DNA of 53,563 nt from Chlorobium sp. GTDB lineage: Bacteria > Bacteroidota > Chlorobiia > Chlorobiales > Chlorobiaceae. Below, in pieces: positions 1 to 8,892 of this stretch. The stretch lies in the NCBI RefSeq assembly GCF_021740465.1, contig NZ_JAIOZR010000014.1, positions 1 through 53,563 of the forward strand. The letters are read 5' to 3'. The first letter of the stretch is position 1. Each line of letters starts with the position of its first letter. The notes below the pieces were generated by a model. That model was not told the DNA's origin, searched no databases, and was given only the letters and a program-made list of their open reading frames with translations. Made by a program: the position numbers and the translations under genes.

Positions 1-467
1 ATGCAACATTCCTGTCAAAACAGCCCTTGCTCCCGATGCTCGGCATCCTTTTCAACGCCTTGGGAAACCTCGAATTACCCTGTCATGATCAAGCCGGCAA
101 CAGCACTCCTGCAAAAAAACACCCGACACCCTCTTCTGCGCCTCAGCTTTCCGGGAATCGGATCGAAGAACCGCTTGGCATAGCCCTCGTGCTCCGGTAT
201 GTGGGAAATGTGAACGACATAACTTGGTTTCGCGGGAGATGATCGCGGGCATCATCACGGAGGTGAACGTGGTGTTCAATCGTCTGGGGAAACAAGTCTA
301 CAATGCCTATATTTTGTAAGCTTCAATGGCAGGCTCAGGGATAAATTCCTTAATGTGACGTAGTTTGCACGTCTGAATGATGCCCATTGTCATTCCTGTG
401 ATGCATCGGCACGGCGGACTCACCGACACAACTGCCGCAGTGATTGCGCAACCGGAAAATATTCATG
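1..467. other. No confident gene; possible decayed coding DNA
   Basis: I cannot support an intact gene here. On the minus strand, protein-like stretches appear in different frames and are broken by stops. One is a 26-codon ORF beginning MGIIQTCKLRH near 380. Another contains PEHEGYAKRFFDPIPGK around 140-220. This is compatible with the remains of a gene downstream of the polysaccharide locus, but I could not assign a family. The window edge cuts any feature running leftwards. Confidence 0.25.
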
Positions 468-1685
468 TCAGGCAGGGCAATACCTCCCGTTCCAGAACCT
501 GATGATAATCCGGCCGGCAAGAGTACCTCTCCGCTTGCCCTTGACCTGAGCGGAAACGACAGCATCCCACATGCCACGGCAAAACCGTTCAAGTCCCCAA
601 TCGGCAATAATATTCCGGGATACATCCCCCATCTCACGCCTGCTCCCAGAATCAAGGGCAACGAACCTCTCCAGAACACCTTCGATCTCTTCCTGGCTGT
701 CCGGATCGAATACAAAACCATTCTCTCCATCTTTAACCAAGGCTTCCGCACAGCCACATTTTTCGCTGACCAGAATCGGAAGCCCGGCAACCATCGCCTC
801 GTTGACTACCAGCCCCCATGTTTCACCGAAAAGACTCGGCAGAACCAGTGCGGAAGCCTTATGGTAATAGTGCACCAATTCGGATTGCTGCCTGAAAGGA
901 ACAAAAAAAATCTGCCGATCCAACAAATCCCCAGCAAGCGCAACCAGTTCCCCGTGCTCCGGGCCATCGCCAATAAAAACAAGCGACCATGCCACCGCAT
1001 GGAGATTCCCCGCAATGTTCCTGAATGCCATGAGCAGTTTTTTCCAGTTTTTCTTTGGAATCTGCCGTCCTACACAGAGCAAAAAAGAAAACTGCAGGAA
1101 CGGCTCCTGCCGGGAAAAGCCTGCAGTTTCGCCATGCCGGCAGAAAAATGTGTTGTCAACGACGTTGACACCATAGAAAAGCTGCCCCTTCTGAAACCCG
1201 AAGTACCGGTAGGTTGAATCATGCGAGGGCGCGGGAATCACCATCGCATCGACAAGGCTGTACACCTGCCTTTTGACCCAGTCGACATACCAAGGGCGTG
1301 GCACGTCATCGAGACGTGCATCGTCGAAAACGACAACAGGCCGTTTTTTCCTTGAGCACCATCTTGCTGCTGCTGACCCGGAAGGAAATGCAATGGGACC
1401 AGCAATCACCACATCGGGGTCAAGCTCGTCGAGCTTCTGGATCACCGCATCAACTGCCTCGCCAGCCCCGATCTCCTCCATTGCCCTCGAAGTGAAAAGC
1501 TGAAACCAGCGCAGCTCCCCGACCGGTGCCGTTGCCACATCGAAACTGTAAGGGGAACCCTTACCGGCTATCTCCACGATATAAAGCTCGACTCCTTTCA
1601 GGGAGAGGTAATGGTTCAGTTGTCGGAGCCTCGAAGGCCAGTACAACCTGAAATCCGTATGGACAATGACAACTTTCCGTATCAT
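468..1685 (-). CDS. Family 4 glycosyltransferase
   Basis: Predicted cytosolic retaining glycosyltransferase of the GT-B fold (GT4), probably adding a sugar to the lipid-linked repeat unit. About 405 residues, normal for GT4. The N-terminal half begins with the Rossmann-like segment KVVIVHTDFRLYWPSRLRQL. The C-terminal half has the family signature VLPSLFGETWGLVVNEAMVAGLPIL, containing the donor-binding E-x7-E motif, followed by EALVKDGENGFVFDP. A GTG lies 6 nt upstream in the same frame; I prefer the ATG at 1685. It is the last gene of the minus-strand polysaccharide cluster and starts about 10 nt after the GT2 gene. Donor and acceptor cannot be read from sequence. Confidence 0.85.
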   Translation of the reverse strand: MIRKVVIVHTDFRLYWPSRLRQLNHYLSLKGVELYIVEIAGKGSPYSFDVATAPVGELRWFQLFTSRAMEEIGAGEAVDAVIQKLDELDPDVVIAGPIAFPSGSAAARWCSRKKRPVVVFDDARLDDVPRPWYVDWVKRQVYSLVDAMVIPAPSHDSTYRYFGFQKGQLFYGVNVVDNTFFCRHGETAGFSRQEPFLQFSFLLCVGRQIPKKNWKKLLMAFRNIAGNLHAVAWSLVFIGDGPEHGELVALAGDLLDRQIFFVPFRQQSELVHYYHKASALVLPSLFGETWGLVVNEAMVAGLPILVSEKCGCAEALVKDGENGFVFDPDSQEEIEGVLERFVALDSGSRREMGDVSRNIIADWGLERFCRGMWDAVVSAQVKGKRRGTLAGRIIIRFWNGRYCPA

Positions 1686-1695
1686 GAGCACCGGC

Positions 1696-2628
1696 TCAAC
1701 GTCCGAACTGTTTAAAAATGTTTCTGGTCAAAGCCTGGGGCATCGCGCACAACAACAGGTAGATGTAAAGCTTCTTGTTCAACGGCTGATAGTACAACCC
1801 CTTCAGGGTTTCCACAAGAGCACTGCCTCTCAACCCAAGCCGAAGATAGATGGAAGAGCGCATCTTGTGCCACATTGAAAGATAGTTGTCGATATCGCGC
1901 GACAGAGCTTCCGGCTTTTTTTTAAGCTCGGCAAGACCTTTCCCTACAGGATCGTCGGGTTCGGGCATCCTGTTCGGCCGGTCATCATAGGTATGGGCTT
2001 TCTCCTGCCAGAAAACAGCGAGCGGCTTGGTGCTGTACACCGGTGGTTTTCTGGCGGCCAGACGAGCCCATGTCAGCAGATCCTCCCCGGACTTCACGTT
2101 GAGCGGAAATCCCCCGATCTCATGCAACGCATCCCTGCGGATACAGATCGCCGAAGACCAGAGCGGGGGATCGGAGCAGGCTGCCACTTCGAAATAGTTC
2201 TCCAAAACGCCCCGTTCACCCAGGAACGGCACCCTGTTCAGGATAATCGGCCGTCTGTTGCCCTGATAATCACCGGCAAAATAAGCTGTAGCAAACACCT
2301 CGTGGTCGGGAAAACCCTCATGCAGAGCTGCTATAGTTCCAAGAAAGTCAGGATTCCACTCGTCATCAGCGTCAAGAAAAGCCACCCATTCACACCGGGC
2401 GACACGCCATCCGTGGTTCCTTGCTGCGGAAACGCCTGCGTTATCCTGTTCCACAAGCCTTAGGCATGCAATATCCATGGTACGCACAACCGATTCACTG
2501 CCATCTGAAGAACCGTCATTGACAACGATGATCTCCCTCGGGCTGTAGGTCTGCATCAACACGGACTGCAAGGCCCTCGCTACGGTATCCTTCTTGTTAT
2601 AGAGAGGAATAACGATTGAAATATCCAT
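1696..2628 (-). CDS. Family 2 glycosyltransferase
   Basis: Inverting GT-A glycosyltransferase of about 310 residues. It opens with MDISIVIPLYNKKDTV, followed by the nucleotide-binding VVNDGSSDGS and the metal-binding FLDADDEWNP (the DxD-type motif) near residue 90. The start at 2628 is preferred because upstream in-frame codons run into the polymerase gene that ends at 2639. The 10-nt gap indicates one operon. The role is addition of a sugar to the repeat unit on the cytosolic face; the sugar is unknown. The C-terminal 60 residues, including LYLRLGLRGSAL-type helices, probably contact the membrane. Confidence 0.88.
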   Translation of the reverse strand: MDISIVIPLYNKKDTVARALQSVLMQTYSPREIIVVNDGSSDGSESVVRTMDIACLRLVEQDNAGVSAARNHGWRVARCEWVAFLDADDEWNPDFLGTIAALHEGFPDHEVFATAYFAGDYQGNRRPIILNRVPFLGERGVLENYFEVAACSDPPLWSSAICIRRDALHEIGGFPLNVKSGEDLLTWARLAARKPPVYSTKPLAVFWQEKAHTYDDRPNRMPEPDDPVGKGLAELKKKPEALSRDIDNYLSMWHKMRSSIYLRLGLRGSALVETLKGLYYQPLNKKLYIYLLLCAMPQALTRNIFKQFGR

Positions 2629-2638
2629 GTTCACAGGA

Positions 2639-3826
2639 TCACGTCTTGTCATCGTAAGGAGCATATGCCATTCCGATCAGAACAAAATAGAAATCAGCAA
2701 AAAAGACTGTCGATTTCAGCATGTTATCTGAATACATTGACATCAGGAACGTCACGGTCAGGATCATTGCACTGGTCTGCAGAAGTATCCTGTACTGGTT
2801 CTTTTCATTCAGAAACCTGCCGTACAGTGACAGAAAGGTAGGGATAAAACCGAACAACAGCAGGCCAAGACCTATATTACCGTAATTATAGAGCACTGAA
2901 AGATAGTCATTATGAGCCTCGCTTACTCCCGATCCACCAACGACCTTTTCAAGCAGGTAAAGGTCTGCCCTGGGTCCGTTTCCGACCAGAGGCGACGCCT
3001 TGAGACCAGGTTCGTAATACCTGTAGAACTGAGACCTACCGCTGGTATTGAAAACCGAATTGGATTCATCATAGTAGTTCAGATTGGACTGTAAATCCGT
3101 TAGCTCTCCCTTTCCCTGAAAGAAGGTCTTTTCCTGAAATGCTTGGGTGTTGAATACAAATATCGCCAGAATTATACCAGCAACCGCAAACGAAATTTTC
3201 GAGAGGATGTTGCGGTTGGCGAAATGCAGGATCAGAATAACAAGAAAAACAAGGAGCGCCATTCGGGTAACATCTAAGAAAGGGATCAGAAAGAGTACCG
3301 CATATACCCCGAAAAACCTTGCTTTCTTGGAAAGATAAAACGCGCCCATGCTGACAGCGGCCATAACGGAAAGCAGCATTGGAGTATAAGCCGCATAAGG
3401 CGTATATCCTTTGTAGAAAAGAATTCCATAAGCAAAAAGAAGAACAAGAACGAGGCACAGAAGAAACATTTTCTTGTACAGCCAATGCAGTTTTTCCTTG
3501 TCGTAAGTGAAACTGGATGCCACAACCCCCACGATAATCGGCAGCATGTACTGCAGGGTAAGCTGAACCCCGAAGAAGGAGAAATCCGCTGCGAGCCATA
3601 CCACCAGGTACACGAGCCAGGGAATCCAGAAACGCAGGGGAAATGACCTGGTTGCCTTTACTGTCAGAAAATAGTAGACCGAAACTGCAAGCATCAGAAG
3701 CCAGGCCCATCCCGTGAGGCCGAACCCTGCTATTTTAGCATCCAATGCAAATATGTACGCTATGAATGGCAAAAATGCGCAGAAAAACAGCCAGCCATAG
3801 AAATGATAGAACTGTTTATTGTCCAT
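2639..3826 (-). CDS. O-antigen polymerase/ligase-like membrane protein (Wzy/WaaL type)
   Basis: Integral membrane protein of about 395 residues with some ten hydrophobic segments (for example FFCAFLPFIAYIFALDA, WLLMLAVSVYYFLTV, ILLQTSAMILTVTFLMSMY). A long periplasmic loop at about residues 225-310 includes the GNGPRADLY and EAHNDYLSVLYNYGNIGLG segments. An H-N-x-Y/F-L loop of this kind is characteristic of the O-antigen ligase/polymerase family. It overlaps the upstream GT4 gene by one base (TGATG), so translation is coupled. In this locus it is the natural candidate for polymerising lipid-linked repeat units in the periplasm; polymerase versus ligase cannot be settled from sequence. Confidence 0.8.
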   Translation of the reverse strand: MDNKQFYHFYGWLFFCAFLPFIAYIFALDAKIAGFGLTGWAWLLMLAVSVYYFLTVKATRSFPLRFWIPWLVYLVVWLAADFSFFGVQLTLQYMLPIIVGVVASSFTYDKEKLHWLYKKMFLLCLVLVLLFAYGILFYKGYTPYAAYTPMLLSVMAAVSMGAFYLSKKARFFGVYAVLFLIPFLDVTRMALLVFLVILILHFANRNILSKISFAVAGIILAIFVFNTQAFQEKTFFQGKGELTDLQSNLNYYDESNSVFNTSGRSQFYRYYEPGLKASPLVGNGPRADLYLLEKVVGGSGVSEAHNDYLSVLYNYGNIGLGLLLFGFIPTFLSLYGRFLNEKNQYRILLQTSAMILTVTFLMSMYSDNMLKSTVFFADFYFVLIGMAYAPYDDKT

Positions 3827-4962
3827 CACGCCTCCGATTTGTAGAGATTGCGAATTTTTCGATCGAAATGCACGACATCAAAATCCGATGCACGCTGATG
3901 GGCATTCCGGGACAGCTCGGCCCGTTTCACCGGATCGAGCAGAAGCACTTCCATCATTGCCGAGAGCTCCTTATTGCTACCGTTTTGAAACAGCAGGCCA
4001 TCGAGCCCATGCGTTATGATCTCACTCAAGCCGCCTGCCCTTGACGCGATCACCGGTTTCGAAGCCGCCATGGCCTCCACGGCACTCAGGCCGAAACCTT
4101 CAAAACGGGAAGGCACCACCACGGCATCTACCGCAAAGAAGTACCTCATGGCATTTTCCCATGGCATTTCTCCAGCAAACAGCACATATGGCCACCAGGA
4201 TTCGTGGCCATATGTTTCTTTGAGCACGGGCAAATCAGGACCATCGCCTACAATCAATAGTCTTGTATTATTGTATTTTTTAGACAATTGAGCAAAAGCT
4301 TCAAAAAGTATATCCAGCCCCTTTTCATGCCGTACCCTTCCCAGATAGCCAAAAATAAACATCGAACCATTTTTTTCCCGGATAGCGAGGATATCATCGG
4401 TCGGGGATCCAGACAACTCGATCACCCTTGCAGCATCGACAGCATTATAGAGCGTACAATGTTTCAGGAAATGTTCTGAATCATGTAGAGGATCACCACA
4501 AGAATTTCCGAACCAGGATTGTTCCACATTGCGTGAAACGGATATAAACGAATCGCAAAGCTTTGCAGCAACCCGGAGTATCATTTTCGCATGAGGTCCA
4601 TGAGATACCGTATATGGCTGATGTACCGTTGCAAGCACGATTCTGATCCCGGCAAGTCTTGCTGCAATAATCGCCAGTGCTCCGGGAGCCATATATTGCA
4701 CATGAACAGCATCAGGACGTCGGCCTGCAAAACATTTCCGCAGTTCCCCGATTATCCTCAAAAAGCCGGACGATCGATCGAGGTTAAGAAGAATAACCCT
4801 CCCCTCCGATCCCCCGAACTCTTCAACAACCTTCATGTCAAACTCAAAATAACATATAATTTCAACATTATGCCCGGCCTTGACGAGAGCCTTTACAAGA
4901 TACAAGGTCTGCATCTCCGTTCCCCCTCGAAGCAGGCAAGGTATTGCTATCAGAACGTTCAT
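3826..4962 (-). CDS. Family 4 glycosyltransferase
   Basis: GT4 glycosyltransferase of about 378 residues. It starts MNVLIAIPCLLRGGTEMQ, where GGTEMQ is the glycine-rich N-terminal donor/acceptor loop typical of the family. The C-terminal domain contains FGYLGRVRHEKGLDIL and VVPSRFEGFGLSAVEAMAASKPVIAS (the E-x7-E nucleotide-sugar motif). In-frame sequence extends upstream to 5148, but it overlaps the preceding gene and lacks family similarity, so I chose 4962. The 4-nt gap to the upstream gene supports an operon. Confidence 0.87.
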   Translation of the reverse strand: MNVLIAIPCLLRGGTEMQTLYLVKALVKAGHNVEIICYFEFDMKVVEEFGGSEGRVILLNLDRSSGFLRIIGELRKCFAGRRPDAVHVQYMAPGALAIIAARLAGIRIVLATVHQPYTVSHGPHAKMILRVAAKLCDSFISVSRNVEQSWFGNSCGDPLHDSEHFLKHCTLYNAVDAARVIELSGSPTDDILAIREKNGSMFIFGYLGRVRHEKGLDILFEAFAQLSKKYNNTRLLIVGDGPDLPVLKETYGHESWWPYVLFAGEMPWENAMRYFFAVDAVVVPSRFEGFGLSAVEAMAASKPVIASRAGGLSEIITHGLDGLLFQNGSNKELSAMMEVLLLDPVKRAELSRNAHQRASDFDVVHFDRKIRNLYKSEA

Positions 4963-4966
4963 ACGT

Positions 4967-6028
4967 TTATTTCCTGAAGTCCTGCAAACGATTGAATGCT
5001 GACAATTTGAACCTGGAAAGCAGTGACGGTGAGAACGCATCGAAACCATAGAGGCTCGCGGACTCCCCAGCCCAACCGTGCTTGTAGTTTTCCATTCCAC
5101 GCAGGTGATCAAATATAGCAACACCTCTCTCAAAACACTCTTCGACAAGAAAAGAAAGATGAACCTTGCTGGGAGAGTAATTACTCAAAGCATTGAGATA
5201 CGAAGGCATATAATAATAGAACCGGTCGCGATATAAAAACCCGAAATGCCAGGATATCGGCTTGTTGTCCAACCTCAATTCCGAAAAATGAACGAGCCCG
5301 GCCTCGCTTCCAGTGCGAAAAACACACTCATGTAAACCGGGAGCCTTGTACGCACCCGGCCATTTTTCAGCATGTGTATCCATGAACAGACGAAACGAAT
5401 CGAGCGCATCATCCGTTATCGACGGAGAATAAGCATGATAGCGAAGCGATCCGTTCTGTGCAAGCCTTCTTTTCTGACGGCCGATGTCCTGCCTGAGACT
5501 TTTTTTCAATGTTGACAGATAATCCTGATAATCCTGATAACCGGCTAAGGAAACATAGGGACAAACGTCAGGTAAAGGTTTCCATGCATTGGTTCCCGGA
5601 TACCTCATTCCGGTCAATTCCACCTTGTCGCAGCCACCAAATCCCTCACCCAGGATCCAGTCTTCGAGCATGCTCCAGAAAGAACTAATCAATCCATCGG
5701 TGTTCTCGGCGACAATAACAGGTTCATGGTAATCAAAATCAGAATAACCCGCAGGCACGATTACTCTGATCCAGGCATTTTTCCAGTTTCTCCTCCAGAG
5801 AATAAGGGGGAGCATAACCGATACACCCTGAGCCCTCGCAACGATATAAAGCGGCTCGATATGCCACAACCGGCGGTAGGTATCAGTCCATGCCTTTACC
5901 ATGACGGGATGATTGAATACATGTACATCGGTTGATTCATGCATCCATCCATTCCATTGTTCTATAAACGAAGGGTCGTCCACTTCGTCCCAAGACCTGT
6001 AAACATTTAATTTCCAGGAATAGGTCAT
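4967..6028 (-). CDS. FemAB/CelD-like GNAT-fold acyltransferase
   Basis: A protein of 353 residues resembling the double-GNAT (Acetyltransf_6 / BioF2-like, FemAB-related) family found in polysaccharide loci. Visible features are an N-terminal F-N-H-P-x-M-V segment near residue 40, a central LKKSLRQDIGRQKRRLAQNG helix, and a C-terminal half with ISWHFGFLYRDRFYYYMPSY and LVEECFERGVAIFDHLRG, typical of the second GNAT core. The likely role is transfer of an acyl or aminoacyl group to a sugar amine. Next to it is a PIG-L-type deacetylase, which could generate that free amine. The substrate is not identifiable. Confidence 0.7.
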   Translation of the reverse strand: MTYSWKLNVYRSWDEVDDPSFIEQWNGWMHESTDVHVFNHPVMVKAWTDTYRRLWHIEPLYIVARAQGVSVMLPLILWRRNWKNAWIRVIVPAGYSDFDYHEPVIVAENTDGLISSFWSMLEDWILGEGFGGCDKVELTGMRYPGTNAWKPLPDVCPYVSLAGYQDYQDYLSTLKKSLRQDIGRQKRRLAQNGSLRYHAYSPSITDDALDSFRLFMDTHAEKWPGAYKAPGLHECVFRTGSEAGLVHFSELRLDNKPISWHFGFLYRDRFYYYMPSYLNALSNYSPSKVHLSFLVEECFERGVAIFDHLRGMENYKHGWAGESASLYGFDAFSPSLLSRFKLSAFNRLQDFRK

Positions 6029-6067
6029 ACACTGTATTCTATGTTAAAATGCCAAACAATGAACCTG

Positions 6068-6865
6068 TTACATCCTGACATCTTGGCGACTCTCATCAAA
6101 GCCAATGCGCGTCATGATTTCATAAGGATAATCGAACATGGCAAGCATGAACCCTGGCAGCACCCCACTCCATGGCTTGCCATTCGGTGCAAGAGGTGCA
6201 AGATATGCCTCCATGAGGTTTTTTTTCAGAGCCATCTGCCTCCGAACCGAAATACGCACAGTATTTTTCCAATCGATATGCCAAAAATCTCTCAAGGGAA
6301 GTGAATAAGGCAACCAGACCCAGTACCCAAAAACCGAAACCTCTTTCATTTGAAGCTTTTTGATCACAGAGCAAGTCAATTCAAATGCAGCGACATGATC
6401 AAATGGCCATGTCTCCAAAGGGTGGGTTACCAGAATGCTGTCAGGTTTGACATCCGTGACCACCTTCATGAGACATTCTTCTGCATCTGCAAACCCTTGA
6501 CTTCCAATGCGCGGAACTCCCCCGTCGGGAAAATGGAAACGAACAACATTCTCAGGCCCTATCTTGAGGTTGCCGAGTACCGCATCACTGATTTTAATAC
6601 GTTTTTCGGCAACCTCCGCCGGATCTAATTCCTTGAGACTCTTTTCACCGTCGGTCAGATAGGCAACACAGACCCTTGTATTATTATCCAGAAACCGAAT
6701 AAGAGACCCGCCTGTACCGAGAATCTCATCATCAGGATGAGGCGCTATGATCAACACACGTTCAGATTTTGGGATATCAACCTCAGGAACGAATGCCAAC
6801 CATGTTTTCAGCAGAGCCTGCTTTGCTCTGAAATAATATGGCTTTAATAATTTTCTGATGGACAT
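6068..6865 (-). CDS. PIG-L/LmbE-family N-deacetylase
   Basis: Zinc-dependent deacetylase family, about 265 residues. The metal-binding motif PHPDDEILGTGG lies near residue 45 and the second histidine motif WPFDHVAAFEL near residue 155; both are intact, so an active enzyme is expected. Family members remove N-acetyl groups from GlcNAc-containing lipids, sugars or glycan intermediates. A GTG at 6871 overlaps the stop of the upstream glycosyltransferase; I prefer the ATG at 6865. The FemAB/CelD-like acyltransferase follows, so the pair may swap an acetyl group for another acyl group on an amino sugar (inference). Confidence 0.82.
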   Translation of the reverse strand: MSIRKLLKPYYFRAKQALLKTWLAFVPEVDIPKSERVLIIAPHPDDEILGTGGSLIRFLDNNTRVCVAYLTDGEKSLKELDPAEVAEKRIKISDAVLGNLKIGPENVVRFHFPDGGVPRIGSQGFADAEECLMKVVTDVKPDSILVTHPLETWPFDHVAAFELTCSVIKKLQMKEVSVFGYWVWLPYSLPLRDFWHIDWKNTVRISVRRQMALKKNLMEAYLAPLAPNGKPWSGVLPGFMLAMFDYPYEIMTRIGFDESRQDVRM

Positions 6866-6867
6866 GC

Positions 6868-7992
6868 TCACATGTTCGCTGTATAGAATTTGACGTATGA
6901 TTCCGCAGTCCGCTGCCAGGAAAACCCTGCAGCGTGCTCAATGGATCGCTTAACCAGTTCCCAGTAGCCTCGAAATCCCCTGTCAAACTCGATCATGAGG
7001 TCTGCCATGCCGCCGAAATCATCCGGCTCGACATACAGGGCAGCATCACCACCGGCCTCAGTCAGAGAACTGTTCCTGCAGGTCACCACCGGCGTACCAC
7101 AAGCCATGGACTCAAGGAGCGGCAGACCAAAACCCTCGTATTTAGATGGAAACCAGCTCAGTGTCGATGCAGTGTACAAAAGACGAAGCTGGTCATCATC
7201 GACATGTGAAAGCATACGAATCCGCCCGGATTGAATTTCCGGAGCAAACTCTTCAAGATACTCTGCCGGAGGATTTCCCCATACGAGAACCAGGTCGTGT
7301 TCCAATCGGCGCTGCAGCGCAAGCCTGAATGCACGCATGACAGCGATGGTATTTTTTCGCCCGCGATCGCAGGAAACCGAAACAAAAAAAGGACGATCGA
7401 CAAAACCGCTCTTCCTGAGGGCAATAAAAGCATCCTTTTTGTCCGATGGATAGAAAATCCTGCCATTAACGCCCCAATACGCAACAGTTACTTTCTCCGG
7501 AGATACACCCATAAAAGTTACAATATCTTCCTTGGAACTTTTGGAACAGGTGATTATAGCTCTACAGGTTCTTGCAAGAGAAGGGTAGTGTTCACGGGCA
7601 TAATCATGGCCGAGAAAATCCTCCGGATAGCTGAAAAACATGGCATCATGAATCGTCACGACAGTACGTGACGACTTGAAAACAGGTGCATAATTGTGAG
7701 GAACATGAAGCAAGTCATGCGGTGCCACCATATTCACAAGCGGAACCCTTTTATACATCCATTCCAGATGGTTCCCTGGCGGTATCGGCAGGTTGACGTG
7801 CCTGAAGCCATCTGGTCTCATGGCAAGCCGTCCCCTTATCGTTTGAGTGAATATCGTGAGGTCAAAAGGCAACTCAGCTAAACGGAGCAGTGCATTTGCC
7901 AACTCATAGGTAGTACGGCCTATACCTGGCAGATATAGGGAACCGGAACGGTAAACCATACTGTTACCGTCAATAACCAGCCTTTTTCTCAT
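6868..7992 (-). CDS. Family 4 glycosyltransferase
   Basis: GT4 glycosyltransferase of 374 residues, mannosyltransferase-like in sequence style. Near the N terminus is GIGRTTYELANALL. The middle has the LLHVPHNYAPVF and TIHDAMFFSYPE segments common in this family. The C-terminal half has DRGRKNTIAVMRAF and WFPSKYEGFGLPLLESMACGTPVVT with the catalytic E-x7-E. Its stop overlaps the beginning of the deacetylase gene. It probably uses a GDP- or UDP-sugar in repeat-unit assembly; GDP-mannose is plausible because gmd lies in the same locus, but this is inference. Confidence 0.87.
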   Translation of the reverse strand: MRKRLVIDGNSMVYRSGSLYLPGIGRTTYELANALLRLAELPFDLTIFTQTIRGRLAMRPDGFRHVNLPIPPGNHLEWMYKRVPLVNMVAPHDLLHVPHNYAPVFKSSRTVVTIHDAMFFSYPEDFLGHDYAREHYPSLARTCRAIITCSKSSKEDIVTFMGVSPEKVTVAYWGVNGRIFYPSDKKDAFIALRKSGFVDRPFFVSVSCDRGRKNTIAVMRAFRLALQRRLEHDLVLVWGNPPAEYLEEFAPEIQSGRIRMLSHVDDDQLRLLYTASTLSWFPSKYEGFGLPLLESMACGTPVVTCRNSSLTEAGGDAALYVEPDDFGGMADLMIEFDRGFRGYWELVKRSIEHAAGFSWQRTAESYVKFYTANM

Positions 7993-8035
7993 ACCGGATT
8001 ACGGTTTCTGCCCATACACTCCATCGACAAGACTG

Positions 8036-8884
8036 TTAGTCCAAATAATTGGCGAGATTTAAATATGCTGAATGGAGGTCTCTTTTAAGAGGTTCGACAC
8101 TACTGCTCTTGTCCGTAACTCTCGAAAGGAAATAATCGATAGGCTCATTCCCGTCAACCTCTATCAACTCAAGATCTTTTTCCATCGCAGAGTAATAATC
8201 CCTGTACTTGTGATCATGACGTCGGGAGATATTCCGCCGTATCACATACATGATATTGGGAATTCCAAATGCATCAGCAGTAACCAAGCCATGTAAGGAA
8301 GAAGAAATCACGTTTTTGCATTGCTTGATGTCTCTGATGACATTTGCAGGTTTCCGCCGGACATCGATTATTGTTGCTCTCTCTCCGAATCTTTTTTTCC
8401 AGCGGCTCACAATCGAATCATTTATATCAACAAAATGAGGAACGATACCAAGTTCATATTTTTTAGGCTCCGGCTCCGGATAAACAACAGCAACAAGCAA
8501 CCCTGGATCTCCAAGAAGAATATCCCCCCTAATACCAAGATTTTTCTTTGTGAGATATCCCCGAACCCCCTGTATCCTTGCTTTTTTGAATGTTTTGCAT
8601 ACATCATCCATACCAGCACCAAGTATTATTCCCGAAAAATCATCAGGTGTACTCTGCAACAATGTCCCAACGGACAAAAACTCGGCTTTTCTGACGTTTT
8701 TGATACTTGGCATATAATGCGAAAAAACCGGTGTAAATCGGTAATGCCTGAGCAATAGCGGCGTCAACTGATCACCGAAATTCGAATAAAGCCCCCAGTA
8801 AGCATAAACAATATTCCCTTGTATAGAACCTATACCCAAAGCAATTAGCTTCTGCGTTAATCTTGATATTTCCAGACAAGTCAT
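8036..8884 (-). CDS. Polysaccharide pyruvyl transferase family protein
   Basis: A protein of 282 residues with the hallmarks of the pyruvyl transferase / CsaB family: an N-terminal YAYWGLYSNFGDQLTPLLL segment (G-x-x-N-x-GD), a central GAGMDD loop, and a C-terminal CKNVISSSLHGLVTADAFGIP motif, where the S-S-L-H-G signature forms the nucleotide-binding part. Members ketalise sugars with pyruvate from phosphoenolpyruvate, giving acidic polysaccharides; some are related transferases of other function. It is clearly more A+T-rich than the flanking chromosome and sits 8 nt from the upstream glycosyltransferase, which suggests acquired cargo in the operon. Confidence 0.78.
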   Translation of the reverse strand: MTCLEISRLTQKLIALGIGSIQGNIVYAYWGLYSNFGDQLTPLLLRHYRFTPVFSHYMPSIKNVRKAEFLSVGTLLQSTPDDFSGIILGAGMDDVCKTFKKARIQGVRGYLTKKNLGIRGDILLGDPGLLVAVVYPEPEPKKYELGIVPHFVDINDSIVSRWKKRFGERATIIDVRRKPANVIRDIKQCKNVISSSLHGLVTADAFGIPNIMYVIRRNISRRHDHKYRDYYSAMEKDLELIEVDGNEPIDYFLSRVTDKSSSVEPLKRDLHSAYLNLANYLD

Positions 8885-8892
8885 TTTTTATA

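Noticed and set aside
444-1217. A 257-codon open frame opposite the GT4 gene
   Set aside because: No motif; the minus-strand frame is a clear glycosyltransferase.
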